Shown here: piece after piece, positions 32,844 through 46,492 of the stretch | How the letters are laid out: every line of letters begins with the position of its first letter | How positions within the stretch are numbered: the first letter of the stretch is position 1 | Assembly: GCA_016802295.1 (NCBI GenBank) | Contig: JAESIW010000154.1 | Span: 620,252 to 684,251 of the forward strand | Length of the DNA: 64,000 bases | DNA from: Brachionus rotundiformis | Taxonomy: Eukaryota > Rotifera > Eurotatoria > Ploima > Brachionidae | Direction of reading: 5' to 3' | Program-made: the position numbers and the translations under genes | The notes under the pieces: generated by a model | What the model saw: the letters and a program-made list of their open reading frames with translations, nothing else | Told to the model about the DNA's origin: nothing | The model's database searches: none

Positions 32844-33211
32844 CTAAAATCTCTAATTTTATTTTTTTTTATTCATGTTAGTCTTAAGATTAAGATACCA
32901 TGTAAATTGTATCATACGACCATTTTATTTTTGAGTAATAAAAATTTTTTGATGATTTATTAATAAAAAATAAATTTTATAAAAAAAATATATTTTTTTT
33001 TCATTTATTTAATTTACTAAAACCCTATTGATGTTCATAGCAGCCATATCTTGGCAGATACAGCAGTTTAATTTACACAAAGTACAATGTCTTTTATTAA
33101 CCGGTTTTAAATATTATTTAATTAAGAGAAAAAAAATTGGTCAAATAAAAAAAAATTTAAACATCGAAATCGGTGGTAAGAACCGAGCTATTAACTGAGG
33201 TAACATTATTT

Positions 33212-36200
33212 CTAAAACACTGAGATTTTGTTCCTTTTTTTTGATATTATTCCATCGTCAAGAGTCAATATGACCACAAAGGTCATGAACATGCTCAGGG
33301 CCGACAAAAAATGCCAAGCATCGTGATGATCACTAGTTATTATTGATTAAACTCAATTAAATTAAATTAATAATTAGTCTTACTAAACATTTAACAAAAT
33401 GCAAGCTTTGTTTGACTCTCTGGACTGAGCAGGCTTTTTCTCCCATTGTTTTATCTCTATGTTATAAAAATACATTGCAGCTATCCAAGCTATGGTTGCG
33501 ATAACTAGGTTTAAAACAGTGATCACATGAAAGCGTTCACGTTTTATCACCTGATAAAAATATCATTAAAATATCTATTAAGCAAAATTAAATAGAACTT
33601 ACCTTGTTGATAAGATACATTAAAAAGTATATGTTAAAATTTCCTAGTAAGACAAAAATTAAATAGGACGAAAATTGCATTGGAACCAGATTGGCATAGA
33701 TGGCACTTTGGGAAAAAAGTTTAGTTAAAAAATAATTTATTTTTTATTACAGTATTGTCCATTATTTCCTTTACCAAAATTTTGGTGAAAAGAGAGAATA
33801 ATGGCAATAGTGTAACATTGATGTCTTACACTCCGACATTGAATACATTTGCAATAATTAGCATTATTAAACGATCTATGTGAACGGGCTGTGACAAGTT
33901 TTTTTCTTGTTTGAATTTTTGGGCCATGGATTTGAATGTTGACATACCTTTGAGCACAAATTAAAATTAGAATATTAAATTTAATAAAAAAACTAATTAA
34001 AATTTAAGAAAAATATTTTTAAAATCTTCTTGACTATCTTGAATATCTTGGCTCTTTAAAATTGCAAAGAAAAAATTACCAAGGACCTAAAATTTACTTT
34101 AGAGTCAATAATTAAAGATTAAGTTTCCATTGATTTAATATATTTTTAATTGAAAAGATATTTATTGAATTTTAATTTTAATAAGAGATGAAAAAAAACT
34201 TTTATGGTCATTTTTGACCATCAATTTTGTTATTATTAGATCCGGAAACAATTTTTTTTCTTAAATTTTGAATTAAAACTTTGTTAAATTAAGCACAACT
34301 TTGTAGATTAATTTTCAATTTGTCTAAAAACAATTTAGAAATATAATTAAGTTTATTTTTACCAAGTTTAGGCTGTTTCATGTAATAGATAACAATGCTC
34401 AGAGTGAAAAAGAAAGCCACATGGCCAACGGTGTAGCCAATAACAAACCAGGTGTTGACCTTGCCGTAAAAAACCCCTACAACGTTGAGTAGAATGCACA
34501 AAGCTAGGAATAAAAAGACTTTCTGTGAGCTCGGATGAATATCTGGATGGCGACACTGGTACAACTTGATTGTCGATACTACACCAGTAATGTACATAAA
34601 ACTTGTGTCAAATTGAAAGTTGTTAAAGCTTGGACATACATGGTAGGCCGCACTGAGTATTCCCTCCATGACTAGACCTATACCCATGGTATAAAAAAGA
34701 CCAAAGTGTTGAGGCACCCCGTGCGTCTTAAGTAAAGCTCGTATCAAAACTCACAACTTTTAGATATCTGAAATTACTTACCGACATGATATAAGGATAT
34801 TTCTTACGCATGTATGTATAGGAATATGAGCGCTTTTTGACCACTATGATAAACATTATACCAAGTAGGATGTAACCAACATTGCTGAATATGTTATTGA
34901 AAGCGGCAAATGGGCCGGATTTTATCATGCATAAAAAATTGAAAAAGCACGAGTCCTCATTGCCAGATTTGGTCAATTGCTGGTTAAAAAAAAATAATAG
35001 TAGATTCAAAAAAAAATTAATCTTTATTAAATTGTCTCACAGTCTGATGAAGTAGAACAAGTTGAACAACTGGCAAGACATAAAATGTGGCTATGGCAAT
35101 TATCAGTCTTGGATAGTTCATTATCTTGCGATCAAGAAGCTTTGGCTGCTTTCGAGCCAAATCGTGCACCTTTAAATTGGGCTTGTTTCTAACAACCTGT
35201 TTGTAGGCTTCGGCATCTTCAACCTTGTCATATTCACTCGAGCTGAACGAGTTATCTTCGTTCACTTTTTAAACAAATTAATAATTAATCAGCTAAGTTT
35301 ATTTTAATAATTATTAATTTTAATTGCAAGTACCTAAAAGATTATCTTCTAAATTAATAGCTTGTGCATGAGATAGATTGTTGGTAGCTATAGTAAGATT
35401 CGCTATTTTTAAATTAAAACATGCATTAAATTAATCAATTTGTTTATATCACGAGATTTTTATGTAAACTAAGGCATTTAGACCCTCATTTAATTATAAA
35501 TAGATATTATATCTTATTTTTAATTTGAGAAAAATTTTATGCAAATTTAACAATACAAATTTAACATTTTTTTGTTTATAATTTTAATAAAAAAGTATTT
35601 TCAAATTTAATAAATCAAAGAAAAATATATTAATAATTAATTTTCTAGTTAAAGTTTATATTTAATTAAAATAAATGATTTGAAGTGACTTAGATTTAGC
35701 AAAAAAATCTCGTTTATGTGCCAAAATCGATGATGCACAAAAATAAGCTTACTTGTATTCGTATTGTCATTTGGTAAGTATTCAGAATCAGTTGTGGTCT
35801 GAGTGCTGGCACATTTTTCCGAATTTAAGCTATTTTGATTCTCGATCCTGCTTGTTTGTTTTTTTGTATTTGGATTTTTTTTAAAATGGTTCACATGGTT
35901 ATGGTTGGTAGTGTTCTGTACAGCTTGAATTGCGAGCAATTTTTCATTTGATTTCAGATTGACTTTGGATATTTTTTTGTCTTCGGCAAATTTCTGGATT
36001 TTGATTTGTAAAATTTGATCTGAAAAGTCGTTCATCCGATTACTGGAAACCGGCGTTACCACTGAACTCACAGTAAATGTTGTTTGATTAAGCTTGTACT
36101 CTAGATTGGATGAAAAAGAAAATATTTAGATTATTTTACCACTCATATAAGCATACCATCTATTAGTGGTTTTAGGTTTTTTTCACAATAAGGCTCTACA

Positions 36201-37701
36201 AAGCACAAAAATGGACAGATGACCACATAAATGGCTAAAAAAACTGACAATGTAATCGCATAACTTAAGTTAACATTCATATCTATTAGATAAAAATTCG
36301 AATATTATTTAATTTAATTTTTTATTAAAATTTTTATTAGAATTACTATTGTAGCCAGGCTTGAGTTCAATGGTTACATTTTTGATCCTATGTGCCGAGG
36401 TCTCGGTACAATTCAGATAGTCACAGCACTCTCTATCAGTCGGATGAACACTTACCACTATATACATTGATTTGTATATTAAATTAGGATTCTAAATAAA
36501 ATTTTAATTAAAAATTTTATTTCTTAATTTTATTTTTAGCTTTACATCAACAGAAATAGCCGCTAGAGAGGTCATTGTTTGATATTGTCCAGCAAAATCA
36601 ATTGTATGTTTAAGATCAAAAACCGGGCACATCATTCTTTGTACCGAAACAGTGGTGCATATGCGGTCAGTGGAAGTAAATTTGACCAGCGAGGACTCAG
36701 TTCGCATGTCATATTTGAAAAAAACCGGAGCAAATGGCGACACCACTGTGGTTATTCTTTTATTCTCGGTAAGAATGAAGGAAGAAAAATAGCTGACCTT
36801 AAGAGTGTAAGATATACTGGCTACTGATGAAGTATACAAGTCGATGTATAGAGTGCTGAGGCCGAACGAGTCTCGGCTCACGTAGGCAGGACACAGAATT
36901 CGGCTTACATTTTGGACAGTGCGTCCTGTTTCTTTGTTTGGCAATTGGAGGGATATGAGGCCTTTTTCTTGACGGATTACAATCAAAAGTGGCAGGTCGA
37001 CTGTGGCATCGGTAGAGGCGAATACATTCAAAGTTGTATTCTTTTTTATAAACATAATTTTTAACAAAAAAATTTAATTCTTCCAAATTACTGAACTATT
37101 GTAGACTATTCTGTAAATATCCTCTGAATTTGAGCTGATTGATATATTGTTAACTTGTTGGCCTATGGTCAAATTGGACACTCGGACAGTAATTCCATTG
37201 ATTTTAATTATTTCGGATAGAATTGTTAGTTTAAATAGCTTTTAAATAAAGTAATCATTTATTTTAGACTAATTAAAATAAAATGTGAAAATATTTTAAT
37301 AATTTATTTTAAAAAATTATCTAAAATTTTCATTCTTAAAAAAGATAAGGTCATAATTTGCAATCATTGTTATCTTGAATTTTAAATTAAGGTTAATAAA
37401 TGGTTAATGAATGAATTTCGTAAGAAAATCTCTGGCGCATCTGATTTACTTCTTGAAAATTAATAAAAAATATAATTTGAAAGTTTATTAATTTTTTAAT
37501 TTTATTTGTTGAATAAAATTTTTAATAAAAATTAGGAAAAAAGAGGCATTTATTTGGTTTTCTAGTTGAAAATTTTCCCATTTTTATTTAGTTTACTGGG
37601 TCTTGGGAAAAATTGTCACGAGACCAAAGCAAAAAAAGTAGATGATACAAATTTTAAATTTTACTTACCAAAACAAATGGCAAAGAAAATATAAATTTCA
37701 T
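33212..37701 (-). CDS. SIDT1: SID-1 transmembrane family protein (SIDT)
   Basis: Fourteen minus-strand exons: 37701-37669, 37238-37092, 37040-36546, 36491-36347, 36282-36157, 36100-35753, 35402-35334, 35264-35041, 34979-34808, 34749-34363, 33947-33830, 33705-33603, 33550-33384, 33332-33212. They sum to 884 aa (human SIDT1 827) with every phase matching. Exon 1 is a short hydrophobic signal peptide (MKFIFSLPFVL). An ectodomain with paired Cys follows (to about residue 275), then TM1 (exon 5), a long Asn/Ser/Lys-rich cytosolic loop, and a multi-TM core. Core signatures include HGVPQHFGLFYTMG, EGILSAAYHVCPSFNNFQFDTSFMY and C-terminal DHHDAWHFLSALSMFMTFVVILTLDD. The SxxxH and HxxxWH residues are the metal-site residues of the CREST superfamily. 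Family roles: dsRNA uptake (C. elegans SID-1) and cholesterol/RNA transport. The exon 9/10 junction is the least certain; a stronger donor (TCG|GTAAGT, 34787/34786) does not keep the frame. Confidence 0.9.
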
Positions 37702-40700
37702 AATTAGATACCAAGAACGAGTGTAGGGCCGCCTCTTGAACGATTGAATGAAAATTATACCGTAATCACAAACTATAGTAAATGTTTTAGTAAATAGTTC
37801 AAATTATGCTAACGAATGCAAATTTTGCATACGTAATTAAAGTTGTAATTAAACTTGAATGTTAAGTTTACATTAAGCATACTCCAGATTGCGTATGATT
37901 TAGATAACTGGTTGGTATTCGGCCAAAAGCTGGCTTTTTATCTAAAAAAAAGATGATTGATTAAATAAAAGAATGGCCTGATTTGATCTATTGATACAAA
38001 ACACAATCCATCGGCCCAATATGCCCCATTGGGCTCTAGTTAACCTTTTGGTGTTTATCCACTAAGCTTTTTGGCTTATAAAATAGCAAAATTCTAATTA
38101 ACTTTATCTCTATGTTTGCCTAGATGACCAATTAGACCTTAATTAAAAGCATACAATATTTATATGCATACCTAAGATTTCCAAGTACCACAATTGTGAC
38201 ACATAGGTCCTGTTCGCCCTATCTTTGGATCATTAGCTCACAGTAAACTACAAACTAACGAGCTATTTGCTTAAGACATTCGATTTATTTATCTAGGTAT
38301 TAGACATAGGTGAGGAAATCTCATATTATGTGAGCAGATTATCTAATAGAAAAGATAGAATGCTGAGTTATTCACATGAAATGCCGAGAAAGAAAATGCA
38401 AACATAAACAAAGCTCCGACTTAGACTTGTTACATAACTTATGTCGAAAAATGAGAATAGATAATAAACAGTGGGAATGCGTGAGTGAAAAAAAAAATTT
38501 ATGTTTTATATTATTATTTTTTTTAAATTGTTCTGTAATGAAAGTTAAAGTTTTATATTATGATAATAAATTTTTAGTTGAAAATTTTATGATGAATTTT
38601 TTTAAAAAAAAAAACTTAATTCTCTCTGTTATCTATAGCCATTTTCTTAGCAAAAACAAAACACGTCTGCTTAATCGTCTGACCCCAATTTATTGGTAAA
38701 AATTATTAACTGCTCTTGAATGACCAAAAATGTTCAAATGACGACAATTAAGTCTAGTTAAAATGATAAAAATAAATGATAAAAAACACCCATGGCTACA
38801 AATATTTGGCAAATATGTTTTCATCAATATTTAAGGTCTTAATGTTGTCTTATTAGAAAAATCAACAGCAAAAACTAATAGGCTACGTTTGTTTGTTTGC
38901 TTATCTTTTTGTTGTATGGCTAGCTAAGAAATTTATATGTATTTTTATCATTAAAATACCTCTCTTACAATCATGTTTTTGTGATATGATTTGATTTTAT
39001 AACAAAAAAACAATGAAAAAGATGCTACAAATCCCATATTTCACTTGATTAGGCCCCTAAGTGGCTTATCATTGTTGATTTAAAATTTTCAAAAAAATAT
39101 CTCTCTATCTAAAATAAAGTACAATCAGTAAATATGCTAAAAGATAAAAAGTATAGGCAATTAAAATTAGTGATTTATTATTAACATTATGTGCTATTAT
39201 TTTTATAAATTGTTTTTCAGCGAAATTTTTTGAATTTATGAGCTTTTGCACATGTCGGTGGCTGCTGGCATAATTCTAAAATTATTAATTATTAAACTGG
39301 TTCAATTAGTTAACCTGGGTATTAATTAAATAAAGTAAAAATTAAAAATACTCTCGAACTCGATTCTGATGTATTAAATATTTGAGTCTTCTTTTCATTA
39401 CATGATATTTGATAACATAAAGTATTTATTAAAAATATGGAATATTCCACTGATAATTATAGTTGAAATATTTATCAACATGAAATGTGTTAATTTTTTG
39501 ATAATTTGCATTCAAAAATTAAGACAAACACAACGCTAATTATGGAACAAAGTAAACTTTGTTTGAGAAAATGTTGGTGTCTGCGCCAATGTTTGGCAAT
39601 TTTTTTTTATCAAGAAAAATATTCATAGAAAATAAGCTTAAAGTCTGGCAACTATAAACAATATAAGAATGTAACCTGGTTTTAAAACGCTTTCAAATTA
39701 ATTGCGTAATTAGAAATATTCCAAATGTCTTAAGCTCAAACTAATGAAAGCTGTAATTAAGCCAGTTTAAAAAGATATTAAATTTTATTTTGTTTAGAAA
39801 ATCATTTGCCGATGATGGATTGTTTTTTCTTTTATTTTTTAATAAATTATCTTTTTTTATTTACATGAGATAAAAGTGTTTCTTCATTCAAGGAAATAAA
39901 TGTAATAAAAATGTTGCCATGAAAAAAAAATAAATATAAAACACTTATTGATTTTTATTATAAATGACTAGTTATAGAAAAAATCCTAGTTTCTAAACGA
40001 CTCTAAAAATTTTAAATAATTGTTTAAATAAATGACTTTTTAAATACATAATTAATTTTTCTATTCATATATTATTTAATTATATACTCGATCAAGGGCT
40101 CGAGTTACCAAGTATTGTCACCGATAGGTGAGTTTAATTAATTAAAACAAAAATTATTATTTCTAAATAATAGATAGCGAACAATTTATATCCAATATTA
40201 TTTTATTCTATTCCAAATATGCTAATTTGATAAAAATAAAAAAGTTATTTTATTAAAAAAAGCCTTTACAAACAAAGACTAATACTTGAGCTTAGAGAAT
40301 ATTTACGCGTTTTCAAACTAACGAGATAAATAGGCATCTAATTTTTAATTTATCTATTAATAGACAAATTTCATAACAATCTAAGAAAATTTTCCAAAGT
40401 TCTTATTTGTTCCTCGATGATAAGAAATATAAAATATGCAGCTAATGGGTTTTCCCATGAGACACTTATAGAAAATAAATTAAAATTTTAGAAAAATAAG
40501 TTCTTGAAGATATAAAATTAAAATTAAACTTTTAATTCACGTGCAGTACTCACTACATTTTAATTTCCTTAATCAATTAATCAGCAATGTTATGATGATT
40601 ATTAGATTTATTTAAACATACGCAATAGCATTTATTAATACGCTTAAAGTATTATCTAATGAGGTTTCTCTAAAATCATTAATGAAGCATCGATTAGTGA

Positions 40701-43700
40701 GATAAAAATCCTGATTATCAAACCATTTCTATTATTTGAATTTTTTCTAAATAATGAGGAATTAAATTTTTGGTTTAAGCCAAAACTTCAAGTCAAAATA
40801 CCATCCAAAAAAGCTTACTTAATAAACAAAATAGCATCATGTTTATTTGGCCTAAAGAAATATTTATCTATTATTTTAATTTACTTAGAACAATTTTCAT
40901 CTTGAACCAGCTGTTTTTGTTTGTAATATTTTTTGAAAGACCTCAGACCATGAATAACTAATCAAGTACTTGATCAAATCGAATTAGTAATTTAAATTGT
41001 ATTCTAAATTTTGTTCTTGTTGATCAATCCAACTGATTCTATCTATTATATAGCTCAAGTATCTTTGATCTGAAGGTCCGAATGGTATCCTGTAATGGGC
41101 TTAATTAGTTTATCATATAATGAAATATTCAATATTTATTTATTTAGTAGAAAATTCAATTTTAGTTCTCATTTGAGTCGATTTAGAAAATTATTCCTTA
41201 GAATTGATGAAAAAATTATGTAATTTTGGATACTTTTGGAAGTTTAAAGCGATCCAGAGATAATAATTTTTTGATAAATCATTGATTAGTTTACCATTAA
41301 AATCAGAAATAACAAAATCAACATAAAACAGATATATCTCTTTTGAAAAACATACATATGAAAATTTTCTAGATCAAACTCTCTTCAAATCATCGAAATA
41401 AAAAAATTGTTCTAAACCTTGGTTTTAAAATGAGGAAAAAATGTGATTATACTTTTGTTACGATTGATTGTTTATCTTAATTTAAAAAATGTAGATAAAA
41501 AAATCTATTCGAAGTCATCTATCTTGGTTTTAAATTAGATTAATTCTACTATTTATCAAGATTAGTATAATTCTGCTTAATACTTATGATCCATTAATAT
41601 TCTTAAATATTTTATGAACCCAATTAAAAAATCTAATGGATTAAATAATGTAAACTGCATTTTTGTTTAAGGTGGTACTATGTTTGGAAATACAAAATAT
41701 GCTCGAAATGATGCTAAGAGAGCTCGTGTTCATTCTTAAATTGATTCACTGAAGTCCGATTTGAAAAAGTAGGATCTGTTTTGGTACTTTTAGTTCCATT
41801 TAAATCATCTTTCAGACTTTAAGGTAACAAAATGGTACAATATTCATTCATTGACCAGAATATGCTTTTAAAAAAGTGAGTAGAACCATCAAATGGTACT
41901 TAATGAGTAAGCTTTTATGGCAGAATATACAAATTGATGTTCATAATAAACAAATAAATAATAGAATTAGAAAAATAGTATTTATATTTATTTAATTAGC
42001 TAAATTTTACTTAAAGAGCATCTAATAAACCATAAAAAATGCCAAAAAAATTATATTAAGTAGAAATTAATTAAAAAATGGATAATCTGATTTCATTTTT
42101 AATCCAAAAACATTTAATTGAATTAACTGTTTTAATAATAAAAATAATAAAGTTATTCAATGATTAGTAATAATATGACTCTATATTTTTTTATCAACAT
42201 TAAATACAGCAATTAGATGAATAAAAATAATATTCATTCTAAGTCATTTTAAGAGATAAGGATAACAATTGAATGTCAAAAAGAGACGATTGTTGTTCAA
42301 AATGTTTTCAAGTTATTTTGAGATTAAAAACTCTTCTCAGCCTTAATATCACTTATTATTATTATCACATTAAAAAACAAAAATGGCATAGTTTATTCAT
42401 TAATTAAGTAAGAAAAAAAAATATCCTAGCACAATCTTTATCTAAAATAAAAATTCAAATTAATTCAAATTTTGCATTCTAATAAAAATTTACTTTTAAC
42501 AAAAAACTACTTACACAACACTTATACTTTTTCGATTATTATCTCAAAAATAAACATTTTTTATTTTACACAGCCAAACTTTTTAATTTGATTATTGTGA
42601 AATTAAATTAGAAAAGAAAAAAATTGTTTAAGTTAATTCTATTCTTATATTCTTTAAAAAAAAAGGATATTTTCTATTCAATAAAGGGCACCAAATAAAA
42701 TTGTGTGCAGACTCATGCCCACGAAATTGCTTTGGTATTTGCCAATAATCAATAATTAACTTATTATCATGCTACATGAACCATTAAGAAAAAAGCATTC
42801 TAAGAATAAAACACATCCTCTAATTTGGTACGATTTTGGTACAATTACAAAATCTTATTTTAAAAGTGACTAATAAAATTTAAAAGTTTCTCTAGAATAT
42901 TATCTCTATATTTTTTTGTTTATTTGATAGGGCTTGAAATAATTTTTGACTAGAGATAAAAGCGCTTTTTTATCTCATAATTTTCCATGAAAGATTGGAA
43001 TTTTCAATAATCAAGAATGGATTAAAACAAAAATATATTTATGAAATAATGGTTTGTGAATATAATAGAATAGAAAAGAGTTTATTTAATATATAGTTAT
43101 TTAATTAACAGTATTTAAATGATAGAATGTTAACCTAAGCATTTAGACGCCTCGTCGTTGGCTTATAAAGCTCTATTCCACGCTCGATCTAAATTTATCT
43201 TTCCTTTTCTTCAAATAATAACTTATTCAGGCCAAATTTTTATTCCTATATGTTTTTCTTATACTCAAAATTATTTGGTATTTCTGAATGTTTACTTTTT
43301 AGAATGCACTCATCTGACAAGTCTATCCAAATCAAATTATCCGTAACAACTTAAAAAAAATTACTATACTTATTTTGAATGTGAGATTTTCGCTTTTATA
43401 TTCTAACATAAATTATTATCTTTTAGGCTATAGAATTATTTAATTTTTTTTGATAATTAATCTTTAAAAAATCTATAAAAAAGACAAATTTTTTATCCAA
43501 TTTTGATAGCTATGATCCAAGTTTGTACATCAACAAAATAATATTTTTTTATTAAAATTTCTAAATGTAGAGTCTACATCTAAAATATGATGATAATATT
43601 GGTAATTAATGTTAAAAATGCGTCACATTTGTTTATTTTATGTTAAATCATCTTTTTTAAAAAAATACTCGATGTTCTAAAAAGGTTTTTAGCAATATGA

Positions 43701-45289
43701 TATCTTCTTAGTATATAATGTAAAAAGATTATTGAATTAGAATTAAAATAATATGCTGATCAGATAATCACCATTCCTTATTTATCTATTTTATTCAATT
43801 TATTATAAAAAAAATTAAAATTTAATATCATCTATTCCCAGTGGAGCATAAATCGTTCACACATTCCAAACTGATTTTGGTAACAATTTATTTATCTTTG
43901 GTCTTGATCATTTTCTTTGGAATTTCTTTTCCTTAAAATAATACGACTATATAGATTCAGTTTGTGGCATTCTAAATTGGATACCCAACTCACTATTTTT
44001 CTTTTCTTCATTGTATCAACTTCCGGCTAGAACATTTTCAGCCTCGTTCGCTGCATTATCTATCTTTTCACATGATAAATTTGACCAGGATAATTCAGCT
44101 GCAGTAGAATTCAGACAGGTCCAACTTAGTTAGTTAATCAATTTATTTATTTAAAATTTTTTTTTTTTTTTAATTAAAATTTTATAAACCAAAGCCAGTA
44201 CGGTATAGGATCCTAACAGAAATTCCTTAGAGTTCTCAAAAGTTGATAGGATTTTATTAAGTCTTTGCAATTCAAAGATCATTTTTATTAATTGTATTTC
44301 AAGTGAATAAAAATGAGTCAAACAGACAAAAATATAACAAAAAATAATACAAAATAATAAATAAAACAAAAATAAAATAAAAAAAATCTAATATAAAAAA
44401 AAAACAACAATTAAAAAATATGGATTCTGAAAATAAAGGCAATAAATGCATACTGATATAGTTGGTAGCTGTTGATTGGGACTTGGTTCGCTCTTTTGAG
44501 GGTCTTCATCCTAGGCAGGCTCCAAGTCATCAAATTTACGCCATCTTCATCTTCATTTTGACGGACTTTTTCAAAGTCAAAATTTTCTATGATCCTTTCG
44601 AGTAACCACAACTTCCAAGTAACAAGTGCATCAAGTAAGTAAGTGCATCTACTGAGCTTGCCTTTGAGTACTCTGGGTCCTCGGTGGGTCAAAGGAACAT
44701 AGAGAATTTGGCCAATATTTCACCCCCCCCCCCCCCTTTTAATAAGCAGTATAAGTTTATAAAGCAAAATTTCTAAATAATTTTAAAGCGAAGCTTGATG
44801 GTTGGATGGCTCTTTAGGGCTGTGCTTAGATAACCTCCAAGCTGAAGTTTAAACCAATACTTCTATTTTTACTACTAGATGTCTATACGGACATGTTGTC
44901 TTACCAAGCTAATAAAAATATTTGCTCTTGGCACCAAAGAATGACTTCTTAACAAAGATGATTCCTTGACAGCATTTGTTAATTTAAACTTATAATTGTT
45001 GCATTGTTTATTCAAAGCTGACAGATGGTAGATTTTTTTCCAAAAAAAATTATACAGAATGTATTAAGAACAATGATAAAGATAGCAATGTGATTCAATT
45101 AAAAAATGTATAATTTTTGAACATTAATATAAAAAAACTGCTCATAAAAATTTTTCAATTTTAAATCAATTGCAGATATTTTTTATCAATTTTGTCATTT
45201 GATGTTATTTACTTTTAGTTTAAAAATTTTTTAAGAATTCAATTGATCAAATCTGCTTCTTCAAAATTTAGTCTTTAATTTGATTTTAC
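37702..45289. other. Gene desert
   Basis: About 7.6 kb with no secure gene. ORFs at 38376-38699, 43158-43346 and 44151-44369 are low-complexity. At about 44000-44120 (minus) a short non-AT-biased frame, SWTCLNSTAAELSWSNLSCE..., ends at a stop. Together with the ORF at 44411-44692 it may be relic repeat sequence. A run of 14 C lies at 44723-44736. Confidence 0.45.
44411..44692 (-). other. Unassigned ORF, possible relic
   Basis: 93-aa frame whose first 70 residues have ordinary composition (VTWKLWLLERIIENFDFEKV, then acidic NEDEDGVNLMTWSLPRMKTL). The tail is hydrophobic read-through. I see no family match, no clear splice sites and no upstream exon. It begins 31 bp from a 14-C homopolymer. It may be a piece of a retroelement or an isolated exon; no function is proposed. 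Confidence 0.25.
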
Positions 45290-45484
45290 CACTAGAAAGC
45301 CCGGCTAATTAATTACAAATATTTAAAATTAAAATATCAAAAGAAATAGAAAAAATTTATTTTATAATATGATTTAAAAATTTAAGTTTCTTTGAATAAT
45401 TTTTGATAACTTTATTTCTTTGAGATAATATTCAAGTTTATTTTTTTAAAAAGGTGTTTTAAAAACCCCTCAGGCTTTCTAGTG
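45290..45484. mobile_element. MITE with 12-bp perfect terminal inverted repeats
   Basis: 195 bp starting CACTAGAAAGCC and ending GGCTTTCTAGTG. The interior matches, in reverse complement, the copy at 22205-22385 in TBL1 intron 2. There is no coding capacity. Two copies in one 64-kb window mean the family is probably abundant in this genome. Confidence 0.75.
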
Positions 45485-46349
45485 TTAAACAGAAATTTAA
45501 ATTTCTTGGTCAATAGAGGTTTGGTTTCATTCTAAACATTAAATAGATGGTAACGACTCTTCCTTAGTGTTTGAAATTTTGCTTTATTTTAATTAATGGC
45601 CAGAAAATACCAAAAAAATTCAGACAAATCAAAGATTTAAAAACTTGGAATTTTTCCTAGTGGTGACCAAGATCATTAAATTGGACCTTTGAAAAATATA
45701 AATTCAATTAAGTGTTTTTCTTAAGTCTGTAAATTAAAAATATTTTCCTCTTATTTTAGAAGATCTATTTTTCTGCAAAAATTTCTTTATTTTCAAATTC
45801 AAATGATTCTAATTCTAATTTTGATAATTTTAAGACAGCTTTGGATCTTTTTTTATTCAGAAGTAATCCTTTTTTGTAGAAAAATTAAGCTATTTGTAAT
45901 TAGTTTATCAATAATAATATATATATAAATGTTGTGTTATTTAATAAATTAATAAATAATTAATAATTGGTTTCAAAGAAAAACATTTTTTTAACTGGTT
46001 GTACAGACCTTGGGATACAAACATTTTGGAAAATATTGTAAACTGTTTTTTTGGGTTGATGGTTATTACCAAGAAATTCAAGTTATTGTGCCAAGATTAA
46101 TTTAATTATGGCATCAATTTTTTGCTCTTTTAAAAGCTAGTTTTTTTGTGAATATTTTAATTATATAATTTTATTAAGATAAAAAAATTGACTTTTAGAT
46201 ACTATGTAAATTGTAAATATTAAAAATTGTTTATTTTTTATTAAAGGATAAACCTTTATTAAAATAACATAAAATAAAAAATAATAAATAGAAATGTTGG
46301 TATATCTAATCTAAACTATTTTTTCCAAATAATTAAGACTGGCCAAATC
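45485..46349. other. Non-coding 3' of ninjurin gene
   Basis: AT-rich with no supportable gene or RNA; presumably includes the 3'UTR of the ninjurin transcript ending in the distal last exon. Confidence 0.4.
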
Positions 46350-46492
46350 TCAGCCATAAAAAGCCACCAAGAATATATTAATAACAATTAGCAAAAATAA
46401 AAACACAATTGTTATATTGTTGAATAATTCAAGCCTCCGATGCTCGTAATGATCATTAAAATCAACTGTAGCCACGTACATCAAAAATACAC
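46350..46492 (-). CDS. NINJ: Ninjurin alternative last exon (distal)
   Basis: Encodes VFLMYVATVDFNDHYEHRRL then LFNNITIVFLFLLIVINIFL and a stop. It is a parallel version of the proximal last exon (46856-46717: FVLMYSARLNYNDEYKQRKL, DFINNTVMIMLFVLCILNIF). By eye about 43% of residues are identical, with the same acceptor phase, similar length and its own stop. Each supplies the loop after TM1 and the whole of TM2, so these are duplicated alternative terminal exons. Confidence 0.75.

Noticed and set aside
36579..36827. 82-aa plus-strand ORF
   Set aside because: Antisense to SID-1 ectodomain exon 3.
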